A stretch of 64,000 bases of DNA from positions 61,317,900 to 61,381,899 of the forward strand of contig OZ020268.1 in NCBI GenBank assembly GCA_963971225.1, written 5' to 3'. A model generated the notes under the pieces. That model had not been told where the DNA came from. It saw only the letters and a list, made by a program, of their open reading frames with translations, and did no database searches. The position numbers and the translations under genes were made by a program. Of this stretch, positions 1 to 9,064 are shown piece by piece (positions within the stretch are counted from its first letter, which is position 1; the number at the start of each line of letters is the position of its first letter). This DNA comes from Melieria omissa (Eukaryota; Arthropoda; Insecta; Diptera; Ulidiidae).

Positions 1-45
1 CCTATTAATGCGAGGCATTGCGTTGGTTCAGGAAGGATATAAAGG

Positions 46-2940
46 TTAGGAGATAGGGTTAAGAGTGAAGTGGTTATGGACTCTTGTCTTGAACCCATCG
101 AGATCATAAGTGCTGGGGAAGATATCCGCAGGGAGACCATTCCACAGCCGCGCTGTGTGGGCCAGAAACGAACTTTCTCTGTAATGCGTAGTGCGCTGGA
201 ACATCGTTTCAACGTGGAATGCATGAGCGCCAGTGTTCAAACGGGTTGCCCGTGGGAATACCCGGAGTGATGGCATCAAACTGCTCATCTCCACTGAGCA
301 ATTACCGAGAAAGTATCGGTAGAATAACACCACACATGCCACGTTTCGATGATGCTCCAAGGAGTCAATAGAGCTGGATGCCCTACTGTCCCCTATAAGT
401 TTAATCGCACGGTTTTGCACCCGGTCCAGGAGCTCCAAATGGGTTTTTGAAGCCCCCGCCCACAGGTGCGAGTTAAAATCCATTTTAGGTCGGATATAAG
501 TGGTATAAATAATGCGGAGATCGGACGGGGTGAAATATTTTTTGCACCGCTTTAAGAAGCGGAGGCACTTGGCTGCTTCTTTCGACACGCCAAAAATATG
601 ATCGTTCCAACGAAGATCATTCTTAATGGACATGCCCAGAACATCAAGAGCTGCCGATTCCGCAATACTCACACCACCCATAACCAGGGATGTGTTAGGA
701 TGAGGGGAGACTCGCTTGTGGGATAACAGGCAACATTGGGTCTTGCGAGGATTAAAATCAACCCTGTTCGCTTGACCCCACTTGGAGATTGTTTGTAGGT
801 CGCTATTAAGTGTGTCATTCATACGGCGCCTTTCTCTCTCAATCTCCACAGAGCTGGGGCGCTTTGTGAAGGAGTATGAATGACAAATGGTGCTGTCATC
901 CGCAAACGAGTAGATGGGATTCTTCGTCGACGACAATAGGTCATTGATGAAGATAAGGAAAAGGGTTGGAGAAAGGACCGAACCCTGCGGCACTCCCGCG
1001 CTAAGGGAATGCTTTTCCGAGGCTATGCCTTCTATTACAACACGAATAGAATGATCATAGAGGAAGCTCGTAATCCAACGAGAGAAGATACTACCGACGC
1101 CATAGGCAATCAATTTAGACACGAGTGCTTTATGCCACACCCGGTCAAAGGCCTTAGATATATCCAGTGCAACAACCTTGCTTTCACCGAGGTTTAGAAT
1201 GCTATGGTTCCATTTCTCGGTGAGGACCGCCATAAGGTCTCGCGTCGATCGCTGTCTTCGAAAGCCGTATTGGCGGTCACTTAGCAGTCTATTGTGCTCC
1301 AGATACTTCACAAGGTTGAAGTTTACAATGCTTTCCATTACTTTGGAAAGCACCGAGCAGATTGCTATAGGTCGGTAGTTCGCAGGGTCAGTAGTCTTGC
1401 CTTTTTTAGGAACTGGTTGAACATTTGCTACCTTCCAGCATGTCGGAAATACACCAGTGGTGTATGACATGTTGAAAAGTTTGCGTAATGGACAAGCCTG
1501 TGAGGTAGCGCACTTTTGCAAAACAAGGGCTGGAATGCCGTCCGGCCCTGAAGCCTTATTTACATCGAGATTTGCAAGCACCCTTTTAACTACCCGTGTC
1601 CGAAAATGAATTTCTGGCATAGAGCAAGATACGTTCTCGACTACGGGTAGTGGTTGATCGCTGGGGGGCAGGGAGGAATTCTCTGCGAAAATTTTAGCCA
1701 ACAAATTAGCTTTATCAACCGAGTGAGTGAAGATTTGATCATTGTTAAGAAGAGTTGGAATGGAAGACGATGTTTGATTCTTCACCTTCTTAACGAATGA
1801 CCAGAAGTTCTTACTACCACGCTGGCATTGAAGAACTTTTTTCCTTTGGCGCTGTTCGTGCAGAAACTTTTGGCGCCTTAGGATGGCATTGCATCGATTT
1901 CTAGCCTGTTTACGCAGCTGTTCAGTGGTGGCATTTTTATTTGCCTGCCATGCTTTGAAAGCTTCCTCTTTAGACCTGACAGCAATTCTGCATGTCTCAT
2001 TAAACCAGATATTGTCCTTGGGTTTAATGCAAATTTGCTTATTGGGGATGAAGGACCGCATTCCCAATAATACAATTTCTTCAACCATTTTGGCTGCGGC
2101 ATTTATGTTTCTATCAAGAAAACACAATTTCCAATTGAAGTGGGCGAAAAATTCATTAAGTCCACTCCAGTTAGCTTTATCATACATCCACACTAGCCGC
2201 TTCGGGGCTAAGAGCGAAGCATTGCGGATAGAAGAGTATGAGAAAGACGCCAAAATGGTACAATGGTCCGAGTTTCCAAGAGGTGCGTGCATTTCAACAT
2301 CATATTTTTCATGATGTGAAGTGAGAAAAAGGTCTAGAGTATTGAGAGCTTGCCCCGCAACGCAGGGGATATGTGTTGGTTCATGCACTAGTTGAGTCAA
2401 GTTATTAGACTCGGCAAAGAGCTCGACAAATAAGCCTTCAGGAGTTGTGTGGCTGGAATGGCGTAGCCAATTGGAATTATGAATATTGAAATCACCAGCA
2501 ACTACAATTTCACTATTCGGATACGATTCCAGAATCTGAGAAATAGAATCAGAGAGAAGATCAAACTTGTTATAAGTAAAATCTCTCCCTGAATTCGGGC
2601 TTCTATATAGGAAGCAGAAGTGCAGAATGTGCGACTGGATATTGAATTTAACCCACATGGAGCTAAATTCGGCATCCGTCGTGTATAGTTGTTGCTGGCA
2701 CTGGTACGCAACATTACTGCACACATAAATGGCCAAAAGACCCCTGTGAGGAGAGAATAATGGCAGTAGGTGGTAACCAGGGATGTGAAAATCCAGTGAA
2801 TCTGCATCCCCACAAACCTGGGTTTCACCTAGTGCCATTACATGGGGTTTATGGAGGTTAACAAATGCGTATACGGCAAAAAAGTTCGCCCTGAGCCCGC
2901 GCACGTTGCAGAAGGCTATGCGGAATTTGTCCACCACCAT
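46..2940 (-). CDS. Non-LTR retrotransposon endonuclease/reverse transcriptase (ORF2-type)
   Basis: This is an uninterrupted 964-residue reading frame on the minus strand that starts at a true ATG (2938-2940). The N-terminal third is an APE-type endonuclease: an N-terminal CNVRGL block, GDFN at residues 149-152 and a later GNSDH block. The rest is a reverse transcriptase with KASGPDGIP, the ISKAFDRVWH block, AGVPQGSVLSPTLF, and the catalytic FADD at about residues 679-682 (plus-strand 895-906). No RNase H domain follows. The C-terminus has the LWNGLPADIFPS block common in jockey/CR1-type elements. The enzyme would nick target DNA and copy its own RNA at the nick (target-primed reverse transcription). 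No ORF1 or nucleic-acid-binding protein is seen upstream, so the element may be 5'-truncated or single-ORF. The 3' end lies within or beyond bases 1-45. The clade (CR1-like or jockey) is inferred. Confidence 0.88.
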   Translation of the reverse strand: MVVDKFRIAFCNVRGLRANFFAVYAFVNLHKPHVMALGETQVCGDADSLDFHIPGYHLLPLFSPHRGLLAIYVCSNVAYQCQQQLYTTDAEFSSMWVKFNIQSHILHFCFLYRSPNSGRDFTYNKFDLLSDSISQILESYPNSEIVVAGDFNIHNSNWLRHSSHTTPEGLFVELFAESNNLTQLVHEPTHIPCVAGQALNTLDLFLTSHHEKYDVEMHAPLGNSDHCTILASFSYSSIRNASLLAPKRLVWMYDKANWSGLNEFFAHFNWKLCFLDRNINAAAKMVEEIVLLGMRSFIPNKQICIKPKDNIWFNETCRIAVRSKEEAFKAWQANKNATTEQLRKQARNRCNAILRRQKFLHEQRQRKKVLQCQRGSKNFWSFVKKVKNQTSSSIPTLLNNDQIFTHSVDKANLLAKIFAENSSLPPSDQPLPVVENVSCSMPEIHFRTRVVKRVLANLDVNKASGPDGIPALVLQKCATSQACPLRKLFNMSYTTGVFPTCWKVANVQPVPKKGKTTDPANYRPIAICSVLSKVMESIVNFNLVKYLEHNRLLSDRQYGFRRQRSTRDLMAVLTEKWNHSILNLGESKVVALDISKAFDRVWHKALVSKLIAYGVGSIFSRWITSFLYDHSIRVVIEGIASEKHSLSAGVPQGSVLSPTLFLIFINDLLSSTKNPIYSFADDSTICHSYSFTKRPSSVEIERERRRMNDTLNSDLQTISKWGQANRVDFNPRKTQCCLLSHKRVSPHPNTSLVMGGVSIAESAALDVLGMSIKNDLRWNDHIFGVSKEAAKCLRFLKRCKKYFTPSDLRIIYTTYIRPKMDFNSHLWAGASKTHLELLDRVQNRAIKLIGDSRASSSIDSLEHHRNVACVVLFYRYFLGNCSVEMSSLMPSLRVFPRATRLNTGAHAFHVETMFQRTTHYRESSFLAHTARLWNGLPADIFPSTYDLDGFKTRVHNHFTLNPIS

Positions 2941-2996
2941 GGTCTATATAAGCTAAAGAGCAAGGAAAGTAGCTGGGAATGAGATCTGCCGCACTA

Positions 2997-3055
2997 AGAA
3001 ATTGATTATGCTCTGTGGTAAGTGTTATGCCTTTACCACAGAACAGTCAATTTCT
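2997..3055. other. Compound hairpin next to the non-LTR start codon
   Basis: There are two nested inverted repeats. The outer arms are AGAAATTGA (2997-3005) and TCAATTTCT (3047-3055). The inner arms are CTCTGTGGTAA (3011-3021) and TTACCACAGAA (3033-3043), matching at 10 of 11 positions. The structure lies about 60 bp upstream of the minus-strand ATG, so it could be part of the element's 5' UTR. A function is not shown. Confidence 0.5.
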
Positions 3056-3614
3056 CAGTGTCGAACAAGACCGCATGTAGCGCCACTGAATACGGACGGT
3101 GGAGTGAAACACGGAAAGAGAACCACAAACAACACCACGCGAGCAGAGTTTAATGCGGCGGACGGCGAGTTAACGGCAATTTAGATTCGGTGATCGATTT
3201 CGTTTTTGCGTTTTTAATTTATATTTGCAATATGCAATTTGTAATTTGTTTGATGGCACACGCGGGGTAGCTGACACTGTGTAAAAAGACAGACACAACA
3301 GGCGGACGAACATTAAAACACGCGCGAGACGGATAAAAACATTAAAAACCTGGAGCAAAAACGGCACGTCTGCCCACGCGCAGCTGTGTTGACACTCCAT
3401 CATTGCATATGCATTTATGTGCCAACCCTTTAAAGTAGAATGTAAAAAAGGAAAAAAGCAAAATGTCAGAAATTGTGCTGAATTTAAGTTTGCGCGTTAT
3501 GCTTTAAACCTATCATATTGTCTTTTTTAACATATACAAAGAGTTAAAAGAAAATAATTTTAAAAGCGTTTGTCTCAAAGTTTCAGTTTAAATTCAGCAG
3601 ATTTTCAAGGATCG
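3056..3614. other. No gene seen (5' UTR of non-LTR element or flanking DNA)
   Basis: Only short open frames occur here, without recognisable motifs. The first part could be the 5' UTR of the minus-strand non-LTR element. The right edge ends in GCGCGC-type sequence that was the target of the LTR element. The boundary between the element's UTR and flanking DNA cannot be placed. Confidence 0.4.
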
Positions 3615-3618
3615 CGCG

Positions 3619-4022
3619 AGTTACGTTGGCACCCAACGCCACCACCGATAACCACTGACGCAGCGTTTCCAGCCAACTCCAGAAACCCGAACCCGCTACT
3701 TACGCAACTACGGTTCTCACAGAACGTTTTAGTTAGTAAGCATTATTGTAAATTAGTACGTAAGCACCTTTGTATTTTCGTTTAAGTAAAAATCCAGCCA
3801 ACTTCAGAAATCCGAACCCGCTACTTACGCAACTACGGTTCTCACGAAACTTTTTAGTTAGTAAGCATTATTGTAAATTAGTACGTAAGCACTTTTGTAC
3901 TTTCGTTTTAAGTAAAAATCAAATTTAAGAATAGAATACAATTGTCCACCGAGCTGAGCGGTTAAGCTCAGAGTAAAAATAAATATTTTTTTTGAATCGA
4001 TTAAGTTCTTCGGAACTTAACT
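3619..4022 (+). repeat. 5' LTR of errantivirus-like element
   Basis: The 404-bp LTR begins AGTTACG and ends CTTAACT, the AGT...ACT type of LTR end used by errantiviruses and not TG...CA. Inside it, a block of about 125 bp starting near CCAGCCAACT is present twice with small changes. AATAAA lies at 3978-3983 and can serve as a polyadenylation signal. CGCG precedes it at 3615-3618. Confidence 0.95.
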
Positions 4023-4039
4023 GGCGCAGTCATCCGGAG
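4022..4039 (+). promoter_or_regulatory. Primer binding site, tRNA-Ser type
   Basis: TGGCGCAGTC begins at the last base of the LTR. This is the primer-site start known from 17.6/297/ZAM-type elements that use tRNA-Ser. The match to that class appears limited to the first 10-12 bases. Confidence 0.7.
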
Positions 4040-4051
4040 TAGTCCACGGTT

Positions 4052-4354
4052 GTTAGTGAATAGTGAATCTATGAAGGAATATCATAGAAAACTAAAACAG
4101 TGAATAGTGAATCTATGAAGGAATATCATGGAAAACTAAAACAAGTGAATAGCGAATCTATGAAGGAATATCATAGAAAACTAAAACAGTGAATAGAGAA
4201 TCTATGAAGGAATATCATAGAAAATTAAAACAGTAAATAGTGAATCTATGAAGGAATATCATAGAAAACAAAAATAGTGAATCTATGAAGGAATATCATA
4301 GAAAAATAAAACAGAGAATATAGAACTCTATGACGGAATATCATAGAAACTGAA
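4052..4354 (+). repeat. Seven tandem repeats of about 44 bp in the errantivirus leader
   Basis: About seven units repeat the core AATCTATGAAGGAATATCAT followed by an A-rich spacer. The first units are nearly identical; the sixth is shortened and the seventh most diverged. They lie in the untranslated leader between the primer site and gag, where packaging, dimerisation or internal-initiation signals would be expected. Their role here is unknown. Confidence 0.85.
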
Positions 4355-4644
4355 GTTCATAAAGAACAGTGAACAAATCCTGCACTTGTGACAAAAGAAA
4401 CACTATTCCAACCCACTATTCTGCAACCGGCGCGTTTCAACGCCTAAGGACTACTCACAAACCACACTCCAACCACCGGCTATTACGACAATACTGATGC
4501 GGCTCATCATTAAATTGGGTGCCTGTAAGTCAACAATTTGTAAATGGCTAAAATAATATCTTAAATCATATCTATGATATCTATGTTCTATTACACAAAA
4601 ATTATAGTTAGTTAAGAATATAAATAACCGTAAAAAGATAACAT

Positions 4645-4712
4645 ACAAAACTGCGATCCCACTTACCCGGGCACTCCAGTACTGCGATCCCACCTACCCC
4701 GGGCACTCCAGT
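4645..4712 (+). repeat. Short direct duplication in the leader
   Basis: A block of about 35 bp starting ACTGCGATCCCAC and ending GGGCACTCCAGTA occurs twice back to back with small differences. It is another local duplication in the untranslated leader before gag. No coding role is seen. Confidence 0.6.
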
Positions 4713-5036
4713 ATAACAAAACTCAAACTTGCGATTCCGTAGCCCAAAAAGCCGGACCCTCCAAGTTAACAGAGTAATAACAAACAGAATTTTTTTTAAA
4801 ATCACGTATAGATTCTTAAATCAAGAAAACCAAGAAAAATCAAAATAAAATTTACTCCTCAGAAAAACATACAAGCAATTACTATTAACACACTAACCCC
4901 TCCAACGGTCAGACAATTGAACGTAAATTTAATGTTCAGGAAACTAAAACAACCAAAAGACAAATATTTTCCCTACCCAAATCTTTAAAAAAACAAAAGT
5001 TTGTCAACTATACCGGAAGACTCAGAAACATCCTTT

Positions 5037-6203
5037 ATGATGGCTCAAAGCAACGCAACCCAGCCCACGGGTATGACACCCCCCAACACACAAACGACAA
5101 GTGACATCTTCAACTCCTTGCGCATTCCAGATGCAATTAAGGACCTACCTAAATTCGATGGGAACCAGAGACTCCTCCACGAGTTCATAATTAATGTCGA
5201 AGAAATATTGCTTCATTTGAGAGGAGTCGACAGCACGCCATATGCTAAGATCCTTCTAAGAGCAATTAGGAATAAAATCGAGGGACCCGCAAACGAAGTT
5301 CTTAATATGTACGGCACACCTTTGTACTGGGATGACATTAAGAACAATCTAACATTGCACTACTCTGACAAAAGAACCGAAACCTCATTAATAAGAGACC
5401 TACACAACCTCAGACAGACCAATTCAAACGTGGAAAACTTCTATAGTCAGATCGTAGAAATCCAATCCGCGCTAAGTAATAACGTCCTCATTCATGAGAC
5501 CGAAAAAGGAGTCATCGCAGCAAAAAAAGAGCTATTTGCGGAGATGTGTTTGAATTCATTCTTGGTAGGGCTAAGGGAACCATTAGGCTCAACGGTAAGG
5601 GCTATGCGTCCGGATTCACTGGCTACAGCTTTGGCCATGTGCATCAAGGAGCAAAATATATTTTACCAAAGAACGGATTTAACCAGACCCCTTTTTAAGA
5701 AACAGTACAACCAACGATTCACATACCAACCATATCAAAGCCCAAGATATTTCCAACCGAGACACTATGCAAACCAACAGGAAATACCGGCCTACACCCA
5801 AAATGTCCAACCATATAAAAACTTTAATCAGAACAGAACCCCAGGGACCCCCAGGAACCAATACTTTACTAACAGAAGCTTCTTGCCAGACGTAGAAAAG
5901 CCTGAACCAATGGACACAAGATCGGGTTTTAGCAATTTCAGACAATCTAACAAACCAGAACGAATGGACATAGATTCTGGACACACCAACATGAGATTCT
6001 CAACCATGACACGCAATAGCAACCAAACCTCACGTACCCATCAATCAAGATACTCGCACCCTAATAGGGGAGAAATGCATAACATTAATTTTCAAAATAA
6101 ATACCAGAATCCCGGCTACCAAAACGATGTAGATGACCTATCTAACATCGAAGACTCCCAAAATTTTCGCATACCTGCCTGGCTCAACCAACAGGATACA
6201 TAG
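5037..6203 (+). CDS. gag: Errantivirus-like Gag
   Basis: The reading frame is open from before 5001, but the first ATG is at 5037 (a second follows at 5040), so this start is chosen; the product is about 388 residues. The N-terminal half resembles capsid proteins of the 17.6/297/gypsy group, with the segment RIPDAIKDLPKFDG and the alpha-helical stretch after it. The C-terminal third is rich in N, Q, R and Y and has no CCHC zinc knuckle, as is usual for errantivirus Gag. It would bind RNA and assemble the particle core. It ends at TAG 6201-6203 and overlaps the pol frame, which is -1 relative to it. It is intact as read. Confidence 0.85.
   Translation: MMAQSNATQPTGMTPPNTQTTSDIFNSLRIPDAIKDLPKFDGNQRLLHEFIINVEEILLHLRGVDSTPYAKILLRAIRNKIEGPANEVLNMYGTPLYWDDIKNNLTLHYSDKRTETSLIRDLHNLRQTNSNVENFYSQIVEIQSALSNNVLIHETEKGVIAAKKELFAEMCLNSFLVGLREPLGSTVRAMRPDSLATALAMCIKEQNIFYQRTDLTRPLFKKQYNQRFTYQPYQSPRYFQPRHYANQQEIPAYTQNVQPYKNFNQNRTPGTPRNQYFTNRSFLPDVEKPEPMDTRSGFSNFRQSNKPERMDIDSGHTNMRFSTMTRNSNQTSRTHQSRYSHPNRGEMHNINFQNKYQNPGYQNDVDDLSNIEDSQNFRIPAWLNQQDT
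6161..6167 (+). promoter_or_regulatory. Probable -1 ribosomal frameshift site between gag and pol
   Basis: The heptamer AAATTTT is phased A-AAT-TTT in the gag frame, fitting the X-XXY-YYZ slippery rule. It lies 12 codons before the gag stop. The -1 frame after it is open and leads directly into the protease domain. A downstream pseudoknot was not worked out. Confidence 0.65.
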
Positions 6204-7227
6204 ATGTTAACAGACACGGTAGTACGTTACCCTATATTAACATCTCATCCCCGTTTGGTAGACCTTTACGATTTCTAATAGATACCGGTGCATCAGCATC
6301 TTTCATAAACCCTGAATTCATTGACGAAAACGCCCAAATAGACTGTAACCCCGTCATGATCACAACAATTTTAGATAAATACAAAATAAATATGAAAACA
6401 ATTCTTCCCACTTTCGTAGAATTTAAAGAACCCGGTCAACTAACATTCCTGATATTTAAGTTCCATAACTATTTCGACGGACTAATGGGACTTGATACAT
6501 TAACACAACTAAAAGCGAAAATAGACCTATCCACCCAACAACTAAAAACTTCTAACTCTACCATAATGCTAAAATTTAAACCAAACATAACCTCAGGCAA
6601 ACATCTTATTCCCCCTTACTCAAAAGTAATGTTGAAGCTTCCGGTTGACGTCCAGAACGGAGACGTACTAATAAATTCAATAACAATTAAACCCCACCTT
6701 CACATTTCCGAAGGTCTTTACACCGCAAGTAACTGGTTCAGTGAAATAGAAATCCAGAATACTTCAGGTGAAGACCAGATCTTGTTTCTAGAACAACCCA
6801 TAAAAGCAGAAACATACTCCGAGGCAGGGCATATTGAAATAAATAACTGGAACCTAGAAGGCCCACCCCACTCTACCTTCAAAGAGATTTCAGAGCTAAT
6901 CCGTACAAACCACTTAAACACGGAAGAGAAAAAGCACCTCATATCACTTTGTAAATCGTACGACGATGTATTCTTTAGAGAAGGGCAAACACTTACATTT
7001 ACCAACAATATTAAACATAGTATCATCACTACAGATAATATCCCAATATACACAAAATCCTACAGATATCCCTACATCCATAAGAACGAAGTCAGCAAAC
7101 AAATAAACAATATGATTAACCAAGGCATCATTAGACAAAGTTATTCTCCTTGGAGCTCTCCAGTTTGGGTAGTTCCCAAGAAGAAGGACGCCAGTGGGAA
7201 ACAGAAATGGCGGTTAGTCATAGATTA
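6167..7227 (+). pseudogene. pol: Pol, first part (protease and start of reverse transcriptase), cut by insertion
   Basis: This part is read in the -1 frame after gag. The aspartic protease active site DTGA is encoded at 6281-6292 (context LIDTGASASF). A linker follows, then the beginning of the reverse transcriptase, including the WSSPVWVVPKKKD block. The frame ends artificially at TAG 7226-7228, created where the LOA-like element inserted after the codons for VID. The same frame resumes after the insertion at 13356. The inserted length (6126 bp plus a 13-bp duplication) shifts the register by one, which matches the frame seen on the other side. No other break is visible in this part. Confidence 0.88.
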
Positions 7228-7479
7228 GGGATCAGGGTTTGGATCCACAAGGCAAAGCACCTGACTGCACGGATGTAGACGTGGTCCACATCTTCGGCTG
7301 CGATCCTTGTGGGTACCAGGCCAAGTGGACTCAACGCCTTCACGAAGGTTGCTTCTGGTGACCGGGCGGTCCCCGGGCGGCTGTTGAAGCTTGTCTTCTC
7401 AGCTGGCGAAGTTTGAGATGCGGAAATCCAGGAGCGTCTGACCCACAGTGGGCGGCTCCCTGGTCAGCGTCTGATCTCC

Positions 7480-8463
7480 ATGTTAGGAGCGGCTGTTTTC
7501 TTATCATCTTTTGGTGGCGTGATAGATGTCAAAGAAACGCCACAGGGGAAGGCGACCCCCTTCATCAAAACCATTCTGGAGGGCTCCCATAAGCACTCTT
7601 TTACGGTGCAGGGAGTCGGATCCCCAGTACCGGCGGTAGACAGTGGGCGAGCGGGCTGTCTGGCGTCGTCATCCAACGACCGCTTAGGCTGTGCAGCGGG
7701 ACCCCAGGCTGTGCAGTCTACAAATGCTACTGGGAAGCAGGAGGCGCCCAAACCTGCATTAAGCAGACAAAAGGCGCAGGAGTCCACAGCACAGGATGGT
7801 CCCTCACTTTCGGGGGTGGTGCCTCAGCTCCGAGGCCTTCGACTCGACGCTGCTATAGAGGGGGAATCTATGATTTTCTCGCAAAGTAGCGGCGCCGGGT
7901 CGGTGGACTCTGAGGCGGAGGCGGCACTCCTGGAGGAGGGAGACCGACCTGCGGCCACTGGCTCCACTCCTGGTATCTTACCGGCGGGGGAACGCAAGGC
8001 GAGCAGTGCTGCGAAGAAAGCCAGAAATGGCTACCGGCGCTCTCTTGCGTTTCTCCGCAGAGTGAGCAAAGAGCCTGGATCCTTGTCCGATAAGGAGAAG
8101 GATCTGGTAAGGAAGCACCAGAAGATCGTGGCTAGATTCGAGAAGAAACAGGCGGCGATGTCTGGTGCAAAATGCACGGCCGTTGCAGCAACGCCTGGTG
8201 ACAGTGCCACGGCTGCACGGCCCACCGAAGGTGCAGTGGAGGCGGAAAAGCCTAGAAACAAGGCCACATCCTCCGTCACTGCACGGGTGGGAGTAAAGAC
8301 GGGGACGGCAAAGCCTGGAAACAGTGCTGCGGTCGCCCCGTCAAGTGTGACTCTCACCACCACCTCTTCAAGGCCCACTTCCACCACGGTGGAAAAGGCC
8401 GTAAAAAGGGGAAGATCGGGTGACGATCAGCTGACAGGGGAGGGGAAAAAGCTGAAGCCCTGA
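7480..8463 (+). pseudogene. LOA-like ORF1 protein, N-terminal part
   Basis: The frame of 327 codons starts with ATG at 7480. It is low-complexity in places (A, G, S, T, K rich) and holds a basic helical segment of the RRSLAFLRRVSKE type near residues 187-235, then a basic C-terminal tail. This is the expected RNA-binding ORF1 product of such elements. It stops at TGA 8461-8463, after which the ORF1 reading continues in the same frame for about 50 bases before another shift, so the stop looks like a disabling mutation and not the natural end. The start codon could lie further upstream. Confidence 0.7.
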
Positions 8464-8515
8464 GCTAGCTTCTCTTCCCCACAGGAGTTGCAGATAGCCG
8501 TGGTGGACCGGGGCG

Positions 8516-9064
8516 ATCCTTGATGGGAAAATTCGCCCGGAAAACTGGCTTTCTGTAGAGGCGCGCATTCTGCGAGCGATGCTCGAGGCGGCTGACGGCG
8601 AAATTGACTTCGACGGCGCTGGCTGGCAGAAGGGTGTCAAAATCGTCGGTTGTGGCAACAAGGAGTCCCTCAACTTCTTGGTGCGCACTATCGGCGGTCT
8701 TGAGCCCCTCTGGCAGGGGGCGAAACTCGAGGTCATACCCCGTGACCGTCTGCCACTCCGGCCTATCGTCACACTGTGGATCCCCCCTCCAGTTATGGAG
8801 GACGCCGACACGGTGAAGCTGATTGGCCGGCAGAATAGTGGCCTGAACACAGGAGAGTGGAGAATTGTATCCTCCACTACTTGTAAAAATGAGGCGGGCA
8901 AGGACATCGTGATCGCGGTAGATCAATCGTCCTTTGCCCATCTGCGGGACTCCCTGGGAGTTGTTAAGTTCGGTTTGGGTTCCCTCAAAGCTCGCTTCCC
9001 TAACAAGGAGCGCGCCACACAAGGGAAGGCTGAAGGTAGTGCAGATAAACCTGCACCACTCTAA
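8516..9064 (+). pseudogene. LOA-like ORF1 protein, C-terminal part (DUF4780-like)
   Basis: This part is in the +1 frame relative to the first part. It is open from about 8504 and carries the block RPENWLSVEARILRA, later GGLEPLWQGAKLEVIPRDRL and RPIVTLWIPPP. It resembles the C-terminal half of the ORF1 of the second LOA-like element (63396-63810), which has PRRPRARIWLP in the corresponding place. I associate this region with the insect retroelement family DUF4780 from memory. It is joined to the N-terminal part only across a TGA (8461) and a frameshift near 8515. It overlaps the ORF2 frame and ends at TAA 9062-9064. Confidence 0.65.

Noticed and set aside
46..2940. Plus-strand open frames across this interval (for example 1883-2314)
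   Set aside because: They are shadows of the minus-strand reverse transcriptase, without motifs.
4052..4354. CRISPR-like array
   Set aside because: Units are direct tandem repeats with no unique spacers, in an LTR element leader of a eukaryote.
5001..5036. Earlier start of gag at TTG 5001
   Set aside because: TTG is not a normal eukaryotic start; ATG 5037 follows in frame and precedes the conserved capsid region.
8934..9029. ORF2 start at TTG 8934
   Set aside because: The stretch overlaps the ORF1 C-terminus in another frame and precedes the endonuclease homology, so it is not a supported start.
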